DNA of 64,000 bases, taken from Gemmatimonadaceae bacterium. GTDB taxonomy: Bacteria > Gemmatimonadota > Gemmatimonadetes > Gemmatimonadales > Gemmatimonadaceae. Of this stretch, positions 34,774 to 43,980 are shown one piece after another. Under the pieces are notes generated by a model. The model had not been told where the DNA came from and made no database searches. It saw nothing but the letters and a program-made list of their open reading frames with translations. The stretch is from contig JAICWO010000005.1 of the NCBI GenBank assembly GCA_025934775.1, positions 124,001 through 188,000 on the forward strand. The letters run 5' to 3'. How positions within the stretch are numbered: position 1 is the stretch's first letter; each line of letters starts with the position of its first letter. Made by a program: the position numbers and the translations under genes.

Positions 34774-36504
34774 ATGATGATCCGTAGACTCGGCGCGGCG
34801 CTCTGCGTCGCGCTCACCTTGGCCGCCGCGGCACCGGTCGCCGCGCAGACCGGCGTCACCGATCCTGTCCTCCAGCGCATGTGGCGCATCGGCATGGACA
34901 GCTCGCAGACGTGGAATCTCGCGCAGACGCTCTTCGACTCGATCGGGCCGCGCCTGACGGGAACACCCGCCGGCAATTCGGCGAGTGATTGGGTGATCAA
35001 AACGTACAAGTCGTGGGGCATCGACGCCAAGCGTGAGCAGTACGGCACCTGGCGCGGGTGGATCCGCGGATACTCGCACGTCGACTTGATCAAGCCGCGC
35101 GTGCGTTCGCTCGAGGCCACGATGCTCGGCTACAGCCCGTCGACCGGCGGCGAGAATCTCCTCGCCTCGACGATCATTCTGCCGAACGTGCCGGACAGCA
35201 ACACGTTCGTCCGCTGGCTGCCAATGGTGAAGGGGAAGTTCGTCCTCATCTCGCCGGCGTATCCGACCTGCCGGCCGGAGGACGAGTTCGACCAGTTCGC
35301 GCTGCCGGAATCCAAGGCGCGCATGGACACCGCCGTCGTGCGGCTCGTGCACGACTGGAACGAGCGCATTCGGCACACCGGCTACCCGGTCACGGCCGGC
35401 AACCCGACGGGCAACCTGGGCGTTCGCCTCGAGAAGGCCGGCGCGGCCGGCGTGATCATCTCCAACTTCGCGAATCCGCTGAGCGAAGCCTGGGGGACGT
35501 TTACAGTTTACGATACTAAGAACACTCACTCCGTCGCGCTCGCGATGAGCTGCGAGGACTACGGCTTGCTGTATCGCCTCACCGAACGCAATCAGGGCCC
35601 GGAGCTTCGCGTCAACACGGCCTCGCGCGCGCTCGGCGAGGTGCCGGTGTACAACACCATCGGCACGATCCGCGGCAGCGAGAAGCCGAACGAGTACGTC
35701 GTGCTCTCCGCGCACTTCGATTCGTGGGATGGCTCGCAAGGCGCCACGGACAACGGGACAGGTACGATCACGATGATGGAGGCGATGCGGATTCTCAAAC
35801 AGGCCTACCCGCACCCCAAGCGGACCATCATCGCGGGACACTGGCCCGGGGAGGAGCAGGGGCTCAACGGCTCGCGCGCCTACGCCTACGACCACCCCGA
35901 GATCGTGCGGCAGATGCAGGCGCTGTTCAATCAGGACAATGGCACGGGCCGAATCCAGAGCACGTCCGGTGTCGGTCTGCCCAATGCGGGTGAGCACATG
36001 GAGCAGTGGCTTTCCAAGCTGCCAAGGGAATTTCAGGATCAGGTCCACTACACCGGTGTGGGTGGGCCGGCCACCGGCGGCACCGACAACGCGTCCTTCG
36101 ATTGCTACGGTGCGCCGGCGTTCGGTTTGAGCTCGCTCAACTGGGACTACGGCACCTACACGCATCACACCAATCGCGACAGCTTCGACAAGATCTCGTT
36201 CGACGACCTCGAGCGGAACGCGACGCTCGTCGCGATGCTCGCCTACCTCGCGTCCGAAGATCCCACCTTCATCACGCGCGAGCGAGCCGATCTCACGGCC
36301 AACGGTGGTCGCGGCGGTCGGGGCGGCGGACGCGGCGCCCCGAGCGCCCGCGCCGCATTGAACGCGGCGCTGTACGGCGGCCGCGGCGCCGCCGGGCGCG
36401 GCGGGAACAACGTCGATGCCAAGGGTTGGGCGCTCACCTGTCCCAAGACGCCGCGCTTCACGAACGATACCTCCCGCGTCACGGCGCCGTCGAATCGGCC
36501 GTAA
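34774..36504 (+). CDS. secreted M28 family zinc aminopeptidase (copy 2)
   Basis: A 576-residue paralogue of the preceding protein, sharing stretches such as EQYGTWRGW, LSAHFDSWDG, ATDNGTGTITMMEAMRILKQ and NQDNGTGRI throughout. Signal peptide: MMIRRLGAALCVALTLAAAA. All M28 metal and catalytic residues are kept (AHFDSWDG, GHWPGEEQG, YTHHTNRDSFDKI). The C-terminal tail is Gly/Arg-rich (36304-36345 and 36376-36411). Tandem placement points to local duplication and divergence. Its stop overlaps the start of the acetoacetyl-CoA synthetase gene (TAATG). Confidence 0.9.
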   Translation: MMIRRLGAALCVALTLAAAAPVAAQTGVTDPVLQRMWRIGMDSSQTWNLAQTLFDSIGPRLTGTPAGNSASDWVIKTYKSWGIDAKREQYGTWRGWIRGYSHVDLIKPRVRSLEATMLGYSPSTGGENLLASTIILPNVPDSNTFVRWLPMVKGKFVLISPAYPTCRPEDEFDQFALPESKARMDTAVVRLVHDWNERIRHTGYPVTAGNPTGNLGVRLEKAGAAGVIISNFANPLSEAWGTFTVYDTKNTHSVALAMSCEDYGLLYRLTERNQGPELRVNTASRALGEVPVYNTIGTIRGSEKPNEYVVLSAHFDSWDGSQGATDNGTGTITMMEAMRILKQAYPHPKRTIIAGHWPGEEQGLNGSRAYAYDHPEIVRQMQALFNQDNGTGRIQSTSGVGLPNAGEHMEQWLSKLPREFQDQVHYTGVGGPATGGTDNASFDCYGAPAFGLSSLNWDYGTYTHHTNRDSFDKISFDDLERNATLVAMLAYLASEDPTFITRERADLTANGGRGGRGGGRGAPSARAALNAALYGGRGAAGRGGNNVDAKGWALTCPKTPRFTNDTSRVTAPSNRP

Positions 36505-38513
36505 TGGAGCCTGCCGTACTCTGGACGCCAACGGCTGACCAGGTCGCCCGCGCGAACCTGACGCGATTCATCGCGCAGGTTCGCGCGATCGGCGAGCGGA
36601 CCGCGGCCGTCACGGATTTCGAATCTCTGTACCAGTGGTCGATTAAAGATCTCGAATTGTTCTGGACCGAGGTGTGGCGCTTCTGCGGCGTCGTCGCCGG
36701 GGCGCGCGACTCGGCGGTCGCGTGCGAGCGAGTCCTGATCGGGCGCGATCGCGTCGCGCCGCCGGATCCGGAGCTCGGGCCGCGCTGGTTCGTCGGCGCG
36801 CGCCTCAACTTCGCCGAAAACCTCCTGCGCTACCGAGATGATCGTGAGGCGATCGTCTTCTGGAACGAGCTCGGCCCGCGGCGGCGCCTCACGTTTCGCG
36901 AGTTGCACGCCGAGGTTGCGCGCGTCGCGCACGCGCTTCGCGCGATGGGCATCGTCGCTGGTGACCGCGTCGCCGGCTTCATGCCGAACATGCCGGAGAC
37001 GATCATCGCCATGCTCGCCGCGGCGAGCATCGGCGCGATCTGGTCGTCATGCTCGCCGGATTTCGGCGCCAACGGCGTGTTCGATCGCTTCGGCCAGATC
37101 CAACCGCGCGTGCTGTTCTGCGCGGACGCGTACCTCTACAACGGCCGCGAGATCGACTGCCTCGATCGCGTCCGCGAGATCGCGGCGCGCATCCCCGAGA
37201 TCGAACGCGTCGTCGTCGTGCCGTACATCCACGAGAATCCTGACATTTCGGGAGTTCGCTCCGCCGCGACCTGGACGGATTTTACCAGCCTCGAACCTCC
37301 AACCTCCAACCTCCAATTCGTCCACCTCCCGTTCGATCACCCTCTCTACATCATGTACTCCTCGGGCACGACCGGCTTGCCCAAGTGCATGGTGCACGGC
37401 GCGGGCGGAACGCTGCTGCAGCACCTCAAGGAGCACGTCCTCCACGGTGATCTCACCCGCGGCGACCGGATCTTCTACTTCACCACCTGCGGATGGATGA
37501 TGTGGAACTGGCTCGTCTCTGCGCTCGCCGTCGGCGCCACGCTCGTGCTGTACGACGGGGCCGCCCTCCTCCGCTCACGCCCCATTCTGTGGGACATGGC
37601 GCAGGACGAGCGCGTCACCGTCTTTGGGACGAGTGCCAAATGGCTGGCGCTCTCGGAGAAGGAAGACATGCGTCCGCGCGAAAGCCACGATCTCTCCGCG
37701 CTGCAAGCCATTCTCTCCACGGGCAGTCCGCTTGCGTCGCACAGCTTCGACTACGTGTACGAGCACGTAAAGCCGAATGTGCGGTTGAGCAGCATCAGCG
37801 GCGGCACCGACATCATCTCCTGCTTCGCGCTCGGCAATCCGATCGGTCCGGTCTATCGCGGCGAGCTGCAGACGCGCGGCTTGGGCATGAAGGCGGAGAT
37901 CTTCGACGACGCCGGCCGGTCCGTCGTCGGGCAACCCGGTGAGCTCGTGTGCACCGCGCCGTTCCCGAGCATGCCCGTCAAGTTCTGGAACGACCCCGAC
38001 GGCTCGAAGTACCGCGCCGCGTACTTCGACGCGTACCCGAACGCCTGGCGACACGGTGATTGGGCGGAGCTCACGCCGCACGGCGGCATGATCATCTACG
38101 GCCGAAGCGATGCGACGCTCAACCCGGGTGGGGTGCGGATCGGCACGGCGGAGATCTACCGGCAAGTCGAACAGCTCCCGGAGGTCGTCGAGAGCATCGT
38201 CATCGGCCAGAACGTCGGCGGCGAGGCGACGGAAGACGTTCGCATCGTGCTGTTCGTCCGGCTCGCGGACGGCGTCGTGCTCACGGACGAGCTGCGAGCT
38301 CGAATTCGCGATCGCATCCGCGCGAACACGAGCCCGCACCACGTGCCGAAGAAAATCATTCAGGTCGCCGACATTCCGCGCACGGTCAGCGGCAAGATCA
38401 CCGAGATCGCGGTGCGCGACGTGGTGCATGGACGCCCGGTCAAGAACATCGACGCGCTCGCGAACCCCGAGGCGCTCGAGCTCTTTCGCGATCTCCCGGA
38501 GCTCGAGAGCTGA
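36504..38513 (+). CDS. acetoacetyl-CoA synthetase (acetoacetate-CoA ligase)
   Basis: A 669-residue ANL-superfamily enzyme. The ATG overlaps the preceding stop by one base (TAATG). Motifs: RWFVGARLNFAENLLRY near the N-terminus, P-loop YIMYSSGTTGLPKCMVHGAG, SGGTDIISCFALGNP, WRHGDWAELTPHGG, and the AACS signature LNPGGVRIGTAEIYRQVE, ending with the catalytic Lys in SGKITEIAV. It activates acetoacetate with ATP and CoA. Next to HPPD and homogentisate dioxygenase it would recover the acetoacetate released in tyrosine breakdown. Confidence 0.92.
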   Translation: MEPAVLWTPTADQVARANLTRFIAQVRAIGERTAAVTDFESLYQWSIKDLELFWTEVWRFCGVVAGARDSAVACERVLIGRDRVAPPDPELGPRWFVGARLNFAENLLRYRDDREAIVFWNELGPRRRLTFRELHAEVARVAHALRAMGIVAGDRVAGFMPNMPETIIAMLAAASIGAIWSSCSPDFGANGVFDRFGQIQPRVLFCADAYLYNGREIDCLDRVREIAARIPEIERVVVVPYIHENPDISGVRSAATWTDFTSLEPPTSNLQFVHLPFDHPLYIMYSSGTTGLPKCMVHGAGGTLLQHLKEHVLHGDLTRGDRIFYFTTCGWMMWNWLVSALAVGATLVLYDGAALLRSRPILWDMAQDERVTVFGTSAKWLALSEKEDMRPRESHDLSALQAILSTGSPLASHSFDYVYEHVKPNVRLSSISGGTDIISCFALGNPIGPVYRGELQTRGLGMKAEIFDDAGRSVVGQPGELVCTAPFPSMPVKFWNDPDGSKYRAAYFDAYPNAWRHGDWAELTPHGGMIIYGRSDATLNPGGVRIGTAEIYRQVEQLPEVVESIVIGQNVGGEATEDVRIVLFVRLADGVVLTDELRARIRDRIRANTSPHHVPKKIIQVADIPRTVSGKITEIAVRDVVHGRPVKNIDALANPEALELFRDLPELES

Positions 38514-38593
38514 GCTCCCGCCGAGCCGGCTTCAGGCGAGTTGGTTGACGCGCGGAGTATACAGTATCCCCGTCGCCGAGAGCCGGTGGCCCT

Positions 38594-38622
38594 TTGACGC
38601 GCTCGTGGAACGCGCCTAGCAT
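38594..38622 (+). promoter_or_regulatory. promoter of the hppD-hmgA operon
   Basis: TTGACG (38594-38599), a 17-base spacer and TAGCAT (38617-38622) make a good sigma-70-type promoter about 70 bases before the HPPD start codon. No operator repeat is obvious. Confidence 0.5.
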
Positions 38623-38692
38623 TTCGAAAGGACCCGCGCGTGACACGATTCAGGATTCCCGATCGCGCCGGCGCACTCAACCTGGAGCACAC

Positions 38693-39817
38693 ATGGCGAC
38701 GCAGACCATGCCCGTCGACGCGGAGACGCACGATGTCTTCCCGATCAACGGCACCGACTACGTGGAGTTCTACGTCGGGAACGCCAAACAGGCCGCGCAC
38801 TTCTATCAGAGTGCCTTCGGCTTTCAGTTCGTCGCGTACCGCGGCCCCGAAACCGGAGTGCGCGACCGCGTCAGCTATTTGCTCGTGCAGAACAAGATTC
38901 GCCTCGTGCTCACCTCGCCACTCGGGCCCGACGGCGACGTCGCCGAGCACGTGCGCGCGCACGGCGACGGCGTCCGCGATCTCGCCCTCTGGGTGGACGA
39001 TGCGCGCGACGCGTACGAGAAAGCGGTCGAGCGCGGCGCCGAATCCGCATACGCGCCGCGCGTCCTCCGCGACGACGACGGCGAAATGGTCGTCGCCGGC
39101 ATCAAGATCTACGGCGACACCATCCACTCGCTCGTCGAGCGCAAGAATTACCAGGGCACGTTCTTCCCCGGGTTCCAGAAGCGCGAGCCGCGCTACCAAG
39201 CCGAGCCCACGGGCCTGCTGTACGTCGATCACTGCGTGGCGAACGTGGAGCTCGGGAAGATGAACTACTGGGTCGAGTTCTACGAACGCGTGATGGGCTT
39301 CAAGAATCTCATCTCGTTCGACGACGAGGACATCTCGACCGAGTACTCGTCGCTCATGTCCAAGGTGATGTCGAACGGAAACGAGCGGATCAAGTTCCCG
39401 ATCAACGAGCCCGCCGCAGGGAAGAAGAAGTCGCAGATCGACGAGTATCTCGAGTTCTACCACGGCCCCGGCGTCCAGCATCTCGCGCTCGCGACGGACG
39501 ACATCATCGCCACCGTGGGCGCGCTGCGCGATCGCGGCGTCGAGTTCCTCAAGGCGCCGACGACGTATTACCAGGAATTGCAGGGCCGCGTCGGCAAGAT
39601 CGACGAGCCAATCGATCAGTTGGAGGCGCTCGGCATTCTCGTGGATCGCGACCCCGACGGCTACCTGCTCCAGATCTTCTCGAAGCCGGCGCAGGATCGC
39701 CCGACGCTCTTCTATGAAATCATAGAACGCAAAGGCGCGCGCAGCTTCGGCAAGGGCAACTTCAAGGCCCTGTTCGAAGCCATCGAGCACGAGCAAGCGC
39801 TCCGCGGCAATCTCTGA
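38693..39817 (+). CDS. hppD: 4-hydroxyphenylpyruvate dioxygenase
   Basis: A 374-residue Fe(II) enzyme converting 4-hydroxyphenylpyruvate to homogentisate. The two VOC-type domains are clear: YVEFYVGNAKQAAHFYQSAF at the start, and in the second domain the iron ligands His in YVDHCVANVELGKM, His in GPGVQHLALATDD and Glu in LFYEIIERKGARSFGKGNFK, the conserved C-terminal segment. GGAG precedes the ATG. The stop overlaps the start of the homogentisate dioxygenase gene (TGATG), so both enzymes are made from one message. Confidence 0.95.
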   Translation: MATQTMPVDAETHDVFPINGTDYVEFYVGNAKQAAHFYQSAFGFQFVAYRGPETGVRDRVSYLLVQNKIRLVLTSPLGPDGDVAEHVRAHGDGVRDLALWVDDARDAYEKAVERGAESAYAPRVLRDDDGEMVVAGIKIYGDTIHSLVERKNYQGTFFPGFQKREPRYQAEPTGLLYVDHCVANVELGKMNYWVEFYERVMGFKNLISFDDEDISTEYSSLMSKVMSNGNERIKFPINEPAAGKKKSQIDEYLEFYHGPGVQHLALATDDIIATVGALRDRGVEFLKAPTTYYQELQGRVGKIDEPIDQLEALGILVDRDPDGYLLQIFSKPAQDRPTLFYEIIERKGARSFGKGNFKALFEAIEHEQALRGNL

Positions 39818-41010
39818 TGCCCATCTACCACACGCTCGGCAAAATCCCCAGGAAGCGGCACACCGCGTTCCGGAAACCCAACGGCGGCATCTACGCCGAG
39901 GAGCTGATGGGGCACGAGGGCTTCACGGGCACGTCGTCGTTGCTCTACCATGTGCACCCCCCGACCACGGTGAAGTCGGTGCGCCGCGTGCGCGAGCTGG
40001 CGTTCGAAGCCGACCCGGATCAGACGCTGCGCCATCGCCACTTTCTCACCGCGCGCGCGAAGCGCGGCGGCAGTCCGACGCTGGACCGCATCCCGCTGAT
40101 GTTCAATCAGGCCGTGGCGATGCTGTACGTCGAGCCAACCGGGCAGGACGCGCACTTCTACCGCAATGCGCAGGCGGACGAGCTGGTGTACGTGGCGAAA
40201 GGGAAGGGCGTCCTCGAATCCGTGTACGGCGACCTGCCGTTCGGTGAAGGCGACTACGTCGTCATTCACCGCGGCATCCTGCATCGTTATCGCTTCGATG
40301 CGTCGGCCGAGCAGCCCAAGCTGTTGATCATCGAGAGCCGCGGGCACGTTCGGTGGCCCAAGCGCTATCGCAACGAGTTCGGCCAGCTCAAGGAAGGCGC
40401 GCCGTACTCGGAGCGTGATATTCGTCTCCCTCTGATACTAAATACCCACGACGAGATGGGCGATTTCACGCTCCTCGTCAAACAGTACGACGGAATCAAC
40501 GAGCTGGTGCTCGATCACCATCCGTTCGACGTCGTCGGCTGGGACGGATACTTCTATCCGTGGGCGTTCAACATCCGCGATTTTGAGCCGATCGTCGGAC
40601 GCGTGCACCAGCCGCCGCCCGTCCACCAAACGTTCGAGTGCGACGGCTTCGTGGTCTGCTCGTTCTGCCCCCGGCCGTACGACTTCGATCCGAACGCCGT
40701 TCCCGCGCCGTACAATCACAGCAACGTCGACTCCGACGAGGTACTGTACTACGCGTCGAGTGAGTTCATGAGCCGCAAAGGCATCGAGTTCGGGAGCATC
40801 ACGCTGCATCCGGACGGCATCCCGCATGGTCCGCATCCCGGACGCGCCGAAGCGTCGATCGGCGCGAAAGAGACGAACGAGCTCGCGGTGATGATGGACA
40901 GCTTTCGTCCGCTCAGGGTCGCGAAGCAGGCGCTCGCCATCGAGGATCCCAACTACCATAAAAGTTGGATCGACTCGCAGCACGACGCGTTCAATCCGCC
41001 GACCACCTGA
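39817..41010 (+). CDS. hmgA: homogentisate 1,2-dioxygenase
   Basis: A 397-residue cupin-type ring-cleaving dioxygenase making maleylacetoacetate. MLYVEPTGQDAHFYRNAQAD, GEGDYVVIHRGILHRY and the C-terminal SITLHPDGIPHGPHPG, with VDSDEVLYYASSEF, carry the His/Glu iron ligands of the family. At 397 residues it belongs to the shorter bacterial form rather than the 430-450-residue proteobacterial type. Translationally coupled to hppD. Maleylacetoacetate isomerase and fumarylacetoacetase genes are not in the window. A low-GC codon run is at 40429-40450. Confidence 0.93.
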   Translation: MPIYHTLGKIPRKRHTAFRKPNGGIYAEELMGHEGFTGTSSLLYHVHPPTTVKSVRRVRELAFEADPDQTLRHRHFLTARAKRGGSPTLDRIPLMFNQAVAMLYVEPTGQDAHFYRNAQADELVYVAKGKGVLESVYGDLPFGEGDYVVIHRGILHRYRFDASAEQPKLLIIESRGHVRWPKRYRNEFGQLKEGAPYSERDIRLPLILNTHDEMGDFTLLVKQYDGINELVLDHHPFDVVGWDGYFYPWAFNIRDFEPIVGRVHQPPPVHQTFECDGFVVCSFCPRPYDFDPNAVPAPYNHSNVDSDEVLYYASSEFMSRKGIEFGSITLHPDGIPHGPHPGRAEASIGAKETNELAVMMDSFRPLRVAKQALAIEDPNYHKSWIDSQHDAFNPPTT

Positions 41011-41103
41011 CGCGGCGACCGCGCCGATCCGACTCCCGACAACGCTCCTCGCTTGGTTGACGTATGAATCCGGCGGGGGGCGTTTTCCGTTAGCTTTGAG
41101 GCC

Positions 41104-42282
41104 ATGCAGCAGCCGACCATTCTCTCTCCCGATGATGCGCGTGCGCTGGTACCCGAGCTGGGACGCACGCTCACTCCGAACGTGTGGGTCTACCGATTTC
41201 GGCATCCCAAGCAACGGTGGACCCTCAGCATCGCCACGCACGCCGAGCCGGGCTCAGATAAGCTCTCGCTCGGCGGGTTTCGTATTGCGCCCAAGGAGCG
41301 CACCGAATCACAGGGGTTCAATCCGGATCGCGAGGCGATCGGCCTCGCGATGGGCATGGAGGAGAAGGTCTACTGGTCGCGCCTGATCGGCGTCGGCGGT
41401 CCGCTCGCGCGGCGGGACATGAATCGCATTGTCGGCGGCAAGTGCGTCCTCGAGCCGACGGACGAAGCGCGCGTCGGGCATCCCAAGGATTTCGCGCTGC
41501 TCGACTGGGCGATCGACTGCTTTCGCAGTTTCGAACGAGTCGCCGGCGTTCGCATCACGACCGGTCAGGATCTCGGCCACGGCCTCATGTCGGACGGTGT
41601 CACCCAATCGCTCGACTACTTGAGCGAGCGCTTTCCAGGGAGCGTCGATGCCGACACGTCGAAGCCAACGGCCGAAGGAAATTTCTACGTGCTCGAGGGC
41701 ATGCTCCGGGCGTTCGGTGTTCCGCTCGCCGAAGCGAGTGTTGGTCTCATTGGGCTGGGGAACATCGGGATGCACGTGTTCGAGCGCGTGACCGCGGCCG
41801 GCGCAAAGGTGTTCGCCGTCGAGTCGCGGGAGGAGCGTCGCGCTGTGGTCGAGGGCGCCGGCTATCGCGTGTGGGATGCGTCAGGCAAAGAGGAGCTGCT
41901 GCGCCAGCCGATCGACGCGCTCGTCGTGAATGCCGCGGGCGGCTCGCTCGACACGGCGACGGTGGACCGGTGCATCGCCAACGAACGGCTTCGCGTGATC
42001 TGCGGTTCCGAGAATCTCGTCATGCCGCACGCTGCCGACGCCGATCGCCTTCGCGCGGCGCGCAAGTCGTACTGCCCGACGGAGCTCGGCGGGATCATGG
42101 GTTATCTCACCGCCGTCGAGGAGTATCTCGCGCACCTCGAAGGTGAGCCGTTCGACGTCCACACGCTGTTCGCGGCCGCCAAACGTCTCGAGCCGGCGGC
42201 GTACGAAGCGGCCGCGCGGCAGATCGCCGAGGAGTACGCCGTGAGCTTCGAGGAGGCCGTGCGCCTCGCCGCGCGCGTTTAG
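41104..42282 (+). CDS. ELFV-type amino acid dehydrogenase (Phe/Leu dehydrogenase-like)
   Basis: A 392-residue NAD-dependent dehydrogenase. The Rossmann motif is GLIGLGNIGMHVFERV. The two catalytic-site lysines appear to be kept, in GMEEKV and in GGKCVL, but are separated by about 30 residues rather than 12, and the catalytic Asp is in TGQDLGHG. It lacks the exact sequence of characterised Glu or Leu dehydrogenases. Its place beside tyrosine catabolism and upstream of the phenylacetate genes suggests phenylalanine as a substrate, but that is inference. It converges with the enoyl-CoA hydratase gene, with a four-base overlap. Confidence 0.8.
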   Translation: MQQPTILSPDDARALVPELGRTLTPNVWVYRFRHPKQRWTLSIATHAEPGSDKLSLGGFRIAPKERTESQGFNPDREAIGLAMGMEEKVYWSRLIGVGGPLARRDMNRIVGGKCVLEPTDEARVGHPKDFALLDWAIDCFRSFERVAGVRITTGQDLGHGLMSDGVTQSLDYLSERFPGSVDADTSKPTAEGNFYVLEGMLRAFGVPLAEASVGLIGLGNIGMHVFERVTAAGAKVFAVESREERRAVVEGAGYRVWDASGKEELLRQPIDALVVNAAGGSLDTATVDRCIANERLRVICGSENLVMPHAADADRLRAARKSYCPTELGGIMGYLTAVEEYLAHLEGEPFDVHTLFAAAKRLEPAAYEAAARQIAEEYAVSFEEAVRLAARV

Positions 42283-43046
42283 AATTTCTCTATTGCAGAT
42301 CTGGTATAATCGGAGAGTACCAGGCTGCCGCTCATCGCCGCGCGCTCCTCGAGGAGCCGCGGCCACGCGTCGGTGCCCGCCCACGTGATGCGCTTGATGC
42401 GGCCCACCGCGTCCGGGTTCGAGCGCCTGAGCTTCGCCGCGAGATCGCCCACGGCGGCGTCGAGCGCAGCCACGTCGCTCACCAATCGCGCATAGAGGCC
42501 GTGGCGTTCGCCCCACACGGCGTCGCGCCAGTCGGCATCCACCGCCATCGCGCCGAACGCCGCGGGGCCGATTCTGTACTCGATCACGGGCCCCACGACG
42601 AAGGGACCGATGCCCACCGCGAGCTCGCTCAATCGCAGCGACGCCGACTCCACACCGATCGCGTAGTCTGACGCCGCGACGACGCCGACGCCGCCTCCGA
42701 CGACCTTCCCGTGCACGCGCGCGACGATCGGCTTGGCGCACGTCGTCATGGCGATGATCACGCGCGCGAAGCCCATGAAAAATTCCTTGCCGGCTTCGGG
42801 ATTCCTGATCGCGCGCAGCTCGTCGAACGACGCGCCCGCGCAGAACGCACCGCTCCCATAGCTCCGCAGCACGATCACGTGCACGTCGTCGCGGCCGCCG
42901 AGCGTCGTGATCTCGCGCGCGAGCGCGGCGAGCACCGTGGCGGGAAGGGAATTGCTCTTGGGGTGGCCGAAGCACACGTCGGCGATGCCGTCCTCGACGA
43001 ACGACGACACCGTTCCCTGCGCGGCGAGCGGCAGATGTTCGGGCAT
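42279..43046 (-). CDS. enoyl-CoA hydratase/isomerase family protein
   Basis: A 255-residue crotonase-fold protein. The oxyanion-hole segments are FCAGASFDELRA and VHGKVVGGGVGVVAASDYAI. SELAVGIGPFVVGPVIEYRIG keeps the first catalytic Glu position; the residue that would match the second catalytic Glu appears to be Ala, as in some isomerases and methylglutaconyl-CoA hydratase-like proteins. Reaction therefore uncertain. It is transcribed against the aromatic genes and may share a unit with the barrel protein gene 17 bases upstream. Confidence 0.85.
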   Translation of the reverse strand: MPEHLPLAAQGTVSSFVEDGIADVCFGHPKSNSLPATVLAALAREITTLGGRDDVHVIVLRSYGSGAFCAGASFDELRAIRNPEAGKEFFMGFARVIIAMTTCAKPIVARVHGKVVGGGVGVVAASDYAIGVESASLRLSELAVGIGPFVVGPVIEYRIGPAAFGAMAVDADWRDAVWGERHGLYARLVSDVAALDAAVGDLAAKLRRSNPDAVGRIKRITWAGTDAWPRLLEERAAMSGSLVLSDYTRSAIEKF

Positions 43047-43062
43047 TGTGCTCGGCGCGCGG

Positions 43063-43773
43063 CTAACGATCGACGCGAACGCGCAGTCCGCCGCGGATCA
43101 GACCGAATGACGTGTTCCTGAGCGCATCACAACCGCCGGCTTGGAGGCATGCCGAGCCGGGCGCCGCAATTCCCTCACCAACGCTCGTGAAACCGTACCG
43201 GTACAGCGCTTCGACGTACGCGGCGACTGGCCCCGCGATCTGTCGGTCGATGCCGGCGCCGATCGACAGCTCGGCGCCGGTGCGCCCCTTCTGCGCCGCA
43301 GTGCCCGACGTCCCGTCGGTCGCCACGTAATGCACCGAGCTGGGATGAAAATCGATGATGCCAAATCCGAAATTCACCGTAGGCATGATGACCGGCATTG
43401 GAATGCGCAGCCGGAGGTCCGTCGCGATCGTCCACACCTTGGTGCTGGTCGCCGTCGCACTGGATGCGCGCGCGCCCTGACCGGTCTGGAACGTGGAGAT
43501 GAATTGCCGCTCATCCAGCGGTAGTTGCGCGTAATCGGCCGCGATTCCGAATCCGGCGCGCGGCGACCCACCGCCCACCGATTCCCAGTTCTCCCACGAG
43601 AGCGCGAATCCGGTTCCGTGATCCCAATCGCGCAGTGTGCCCGACGGGTTCACGGGCGCCGTGCTCCCCGCGGATAGTCGGACGTAGTTGCCCTCGGAGA
43701 TTTCCTGCGCGCGCAGCGTCCATGGAAGAGCTGCGAGAGCGAGCACGAGACTGGCACACGAGCGCAAGCGCAT
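43063..43773 (-). CDS. outer-membrane beta-barrel protein
   Basis: A 236-residue protein with a signal peptide (MRLRSCASLVLALAALPWTLRAQ). The rest alternates polar and hydrophobic residues in strand-like blocks (FGIAADYAQLPLDERQFIST, VWTIATDLRLRIPMP, AYVEALYRYGFTSVG, FGLIRGGLRVRVDR), consistent with an eight-to-ten-stranded barrel ending in a strand. There are two Cys near the C-terminus. No specific family recognised. The start at 43773 is chosen because it begins the signal peptide. Confidence 0.7.
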   Translation of the reverse strand: MRLRSCASLVLALAALPWTLRAQEISEGNYVRLSAGSTAPVNPSGTLRDWDHGTGFALSWENWESVGGGSPRAGFGIAADYAQLPLDERQFISTFQTGQGARASSATATSTKVWTIATDLRLRIPMPVIMPTVNFGFGIIDFHPSSVHYVATDGTSGTAAQKGRTGAELSIGAGIDRQIAGPVAAYVEALYRYGFTSVGEGIAAPGSACLQAGGCDALRNTSFGLIRGGLRVRVDR

Positions 43774-43980
43774 CGATCCCCGCGGGATGAAGGTTGTCAC
43801 TGCCGAGCGTCTTTCCGCCGCGACGGCACGCGGAATGACGCCGTGGTGTAATACGCGTCGAGGCCATGGGCGGACGCAAGGCGCTCTCCGGCGCGCCGGC
43901 TATCCGCCGCGGTCCGTGGAACGCTAAATTCCGTTTGCACGAGCTCGACCGGTTCAGATCGCACACTGGAGTCGACACCC

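Noticed and set aside
36006-36503. 5' extension of the acetoacetyl-CoA synthetase frame
   Set aside because: Runs inside the M28 copy 2 gene; the TAATG junction marks the true start.
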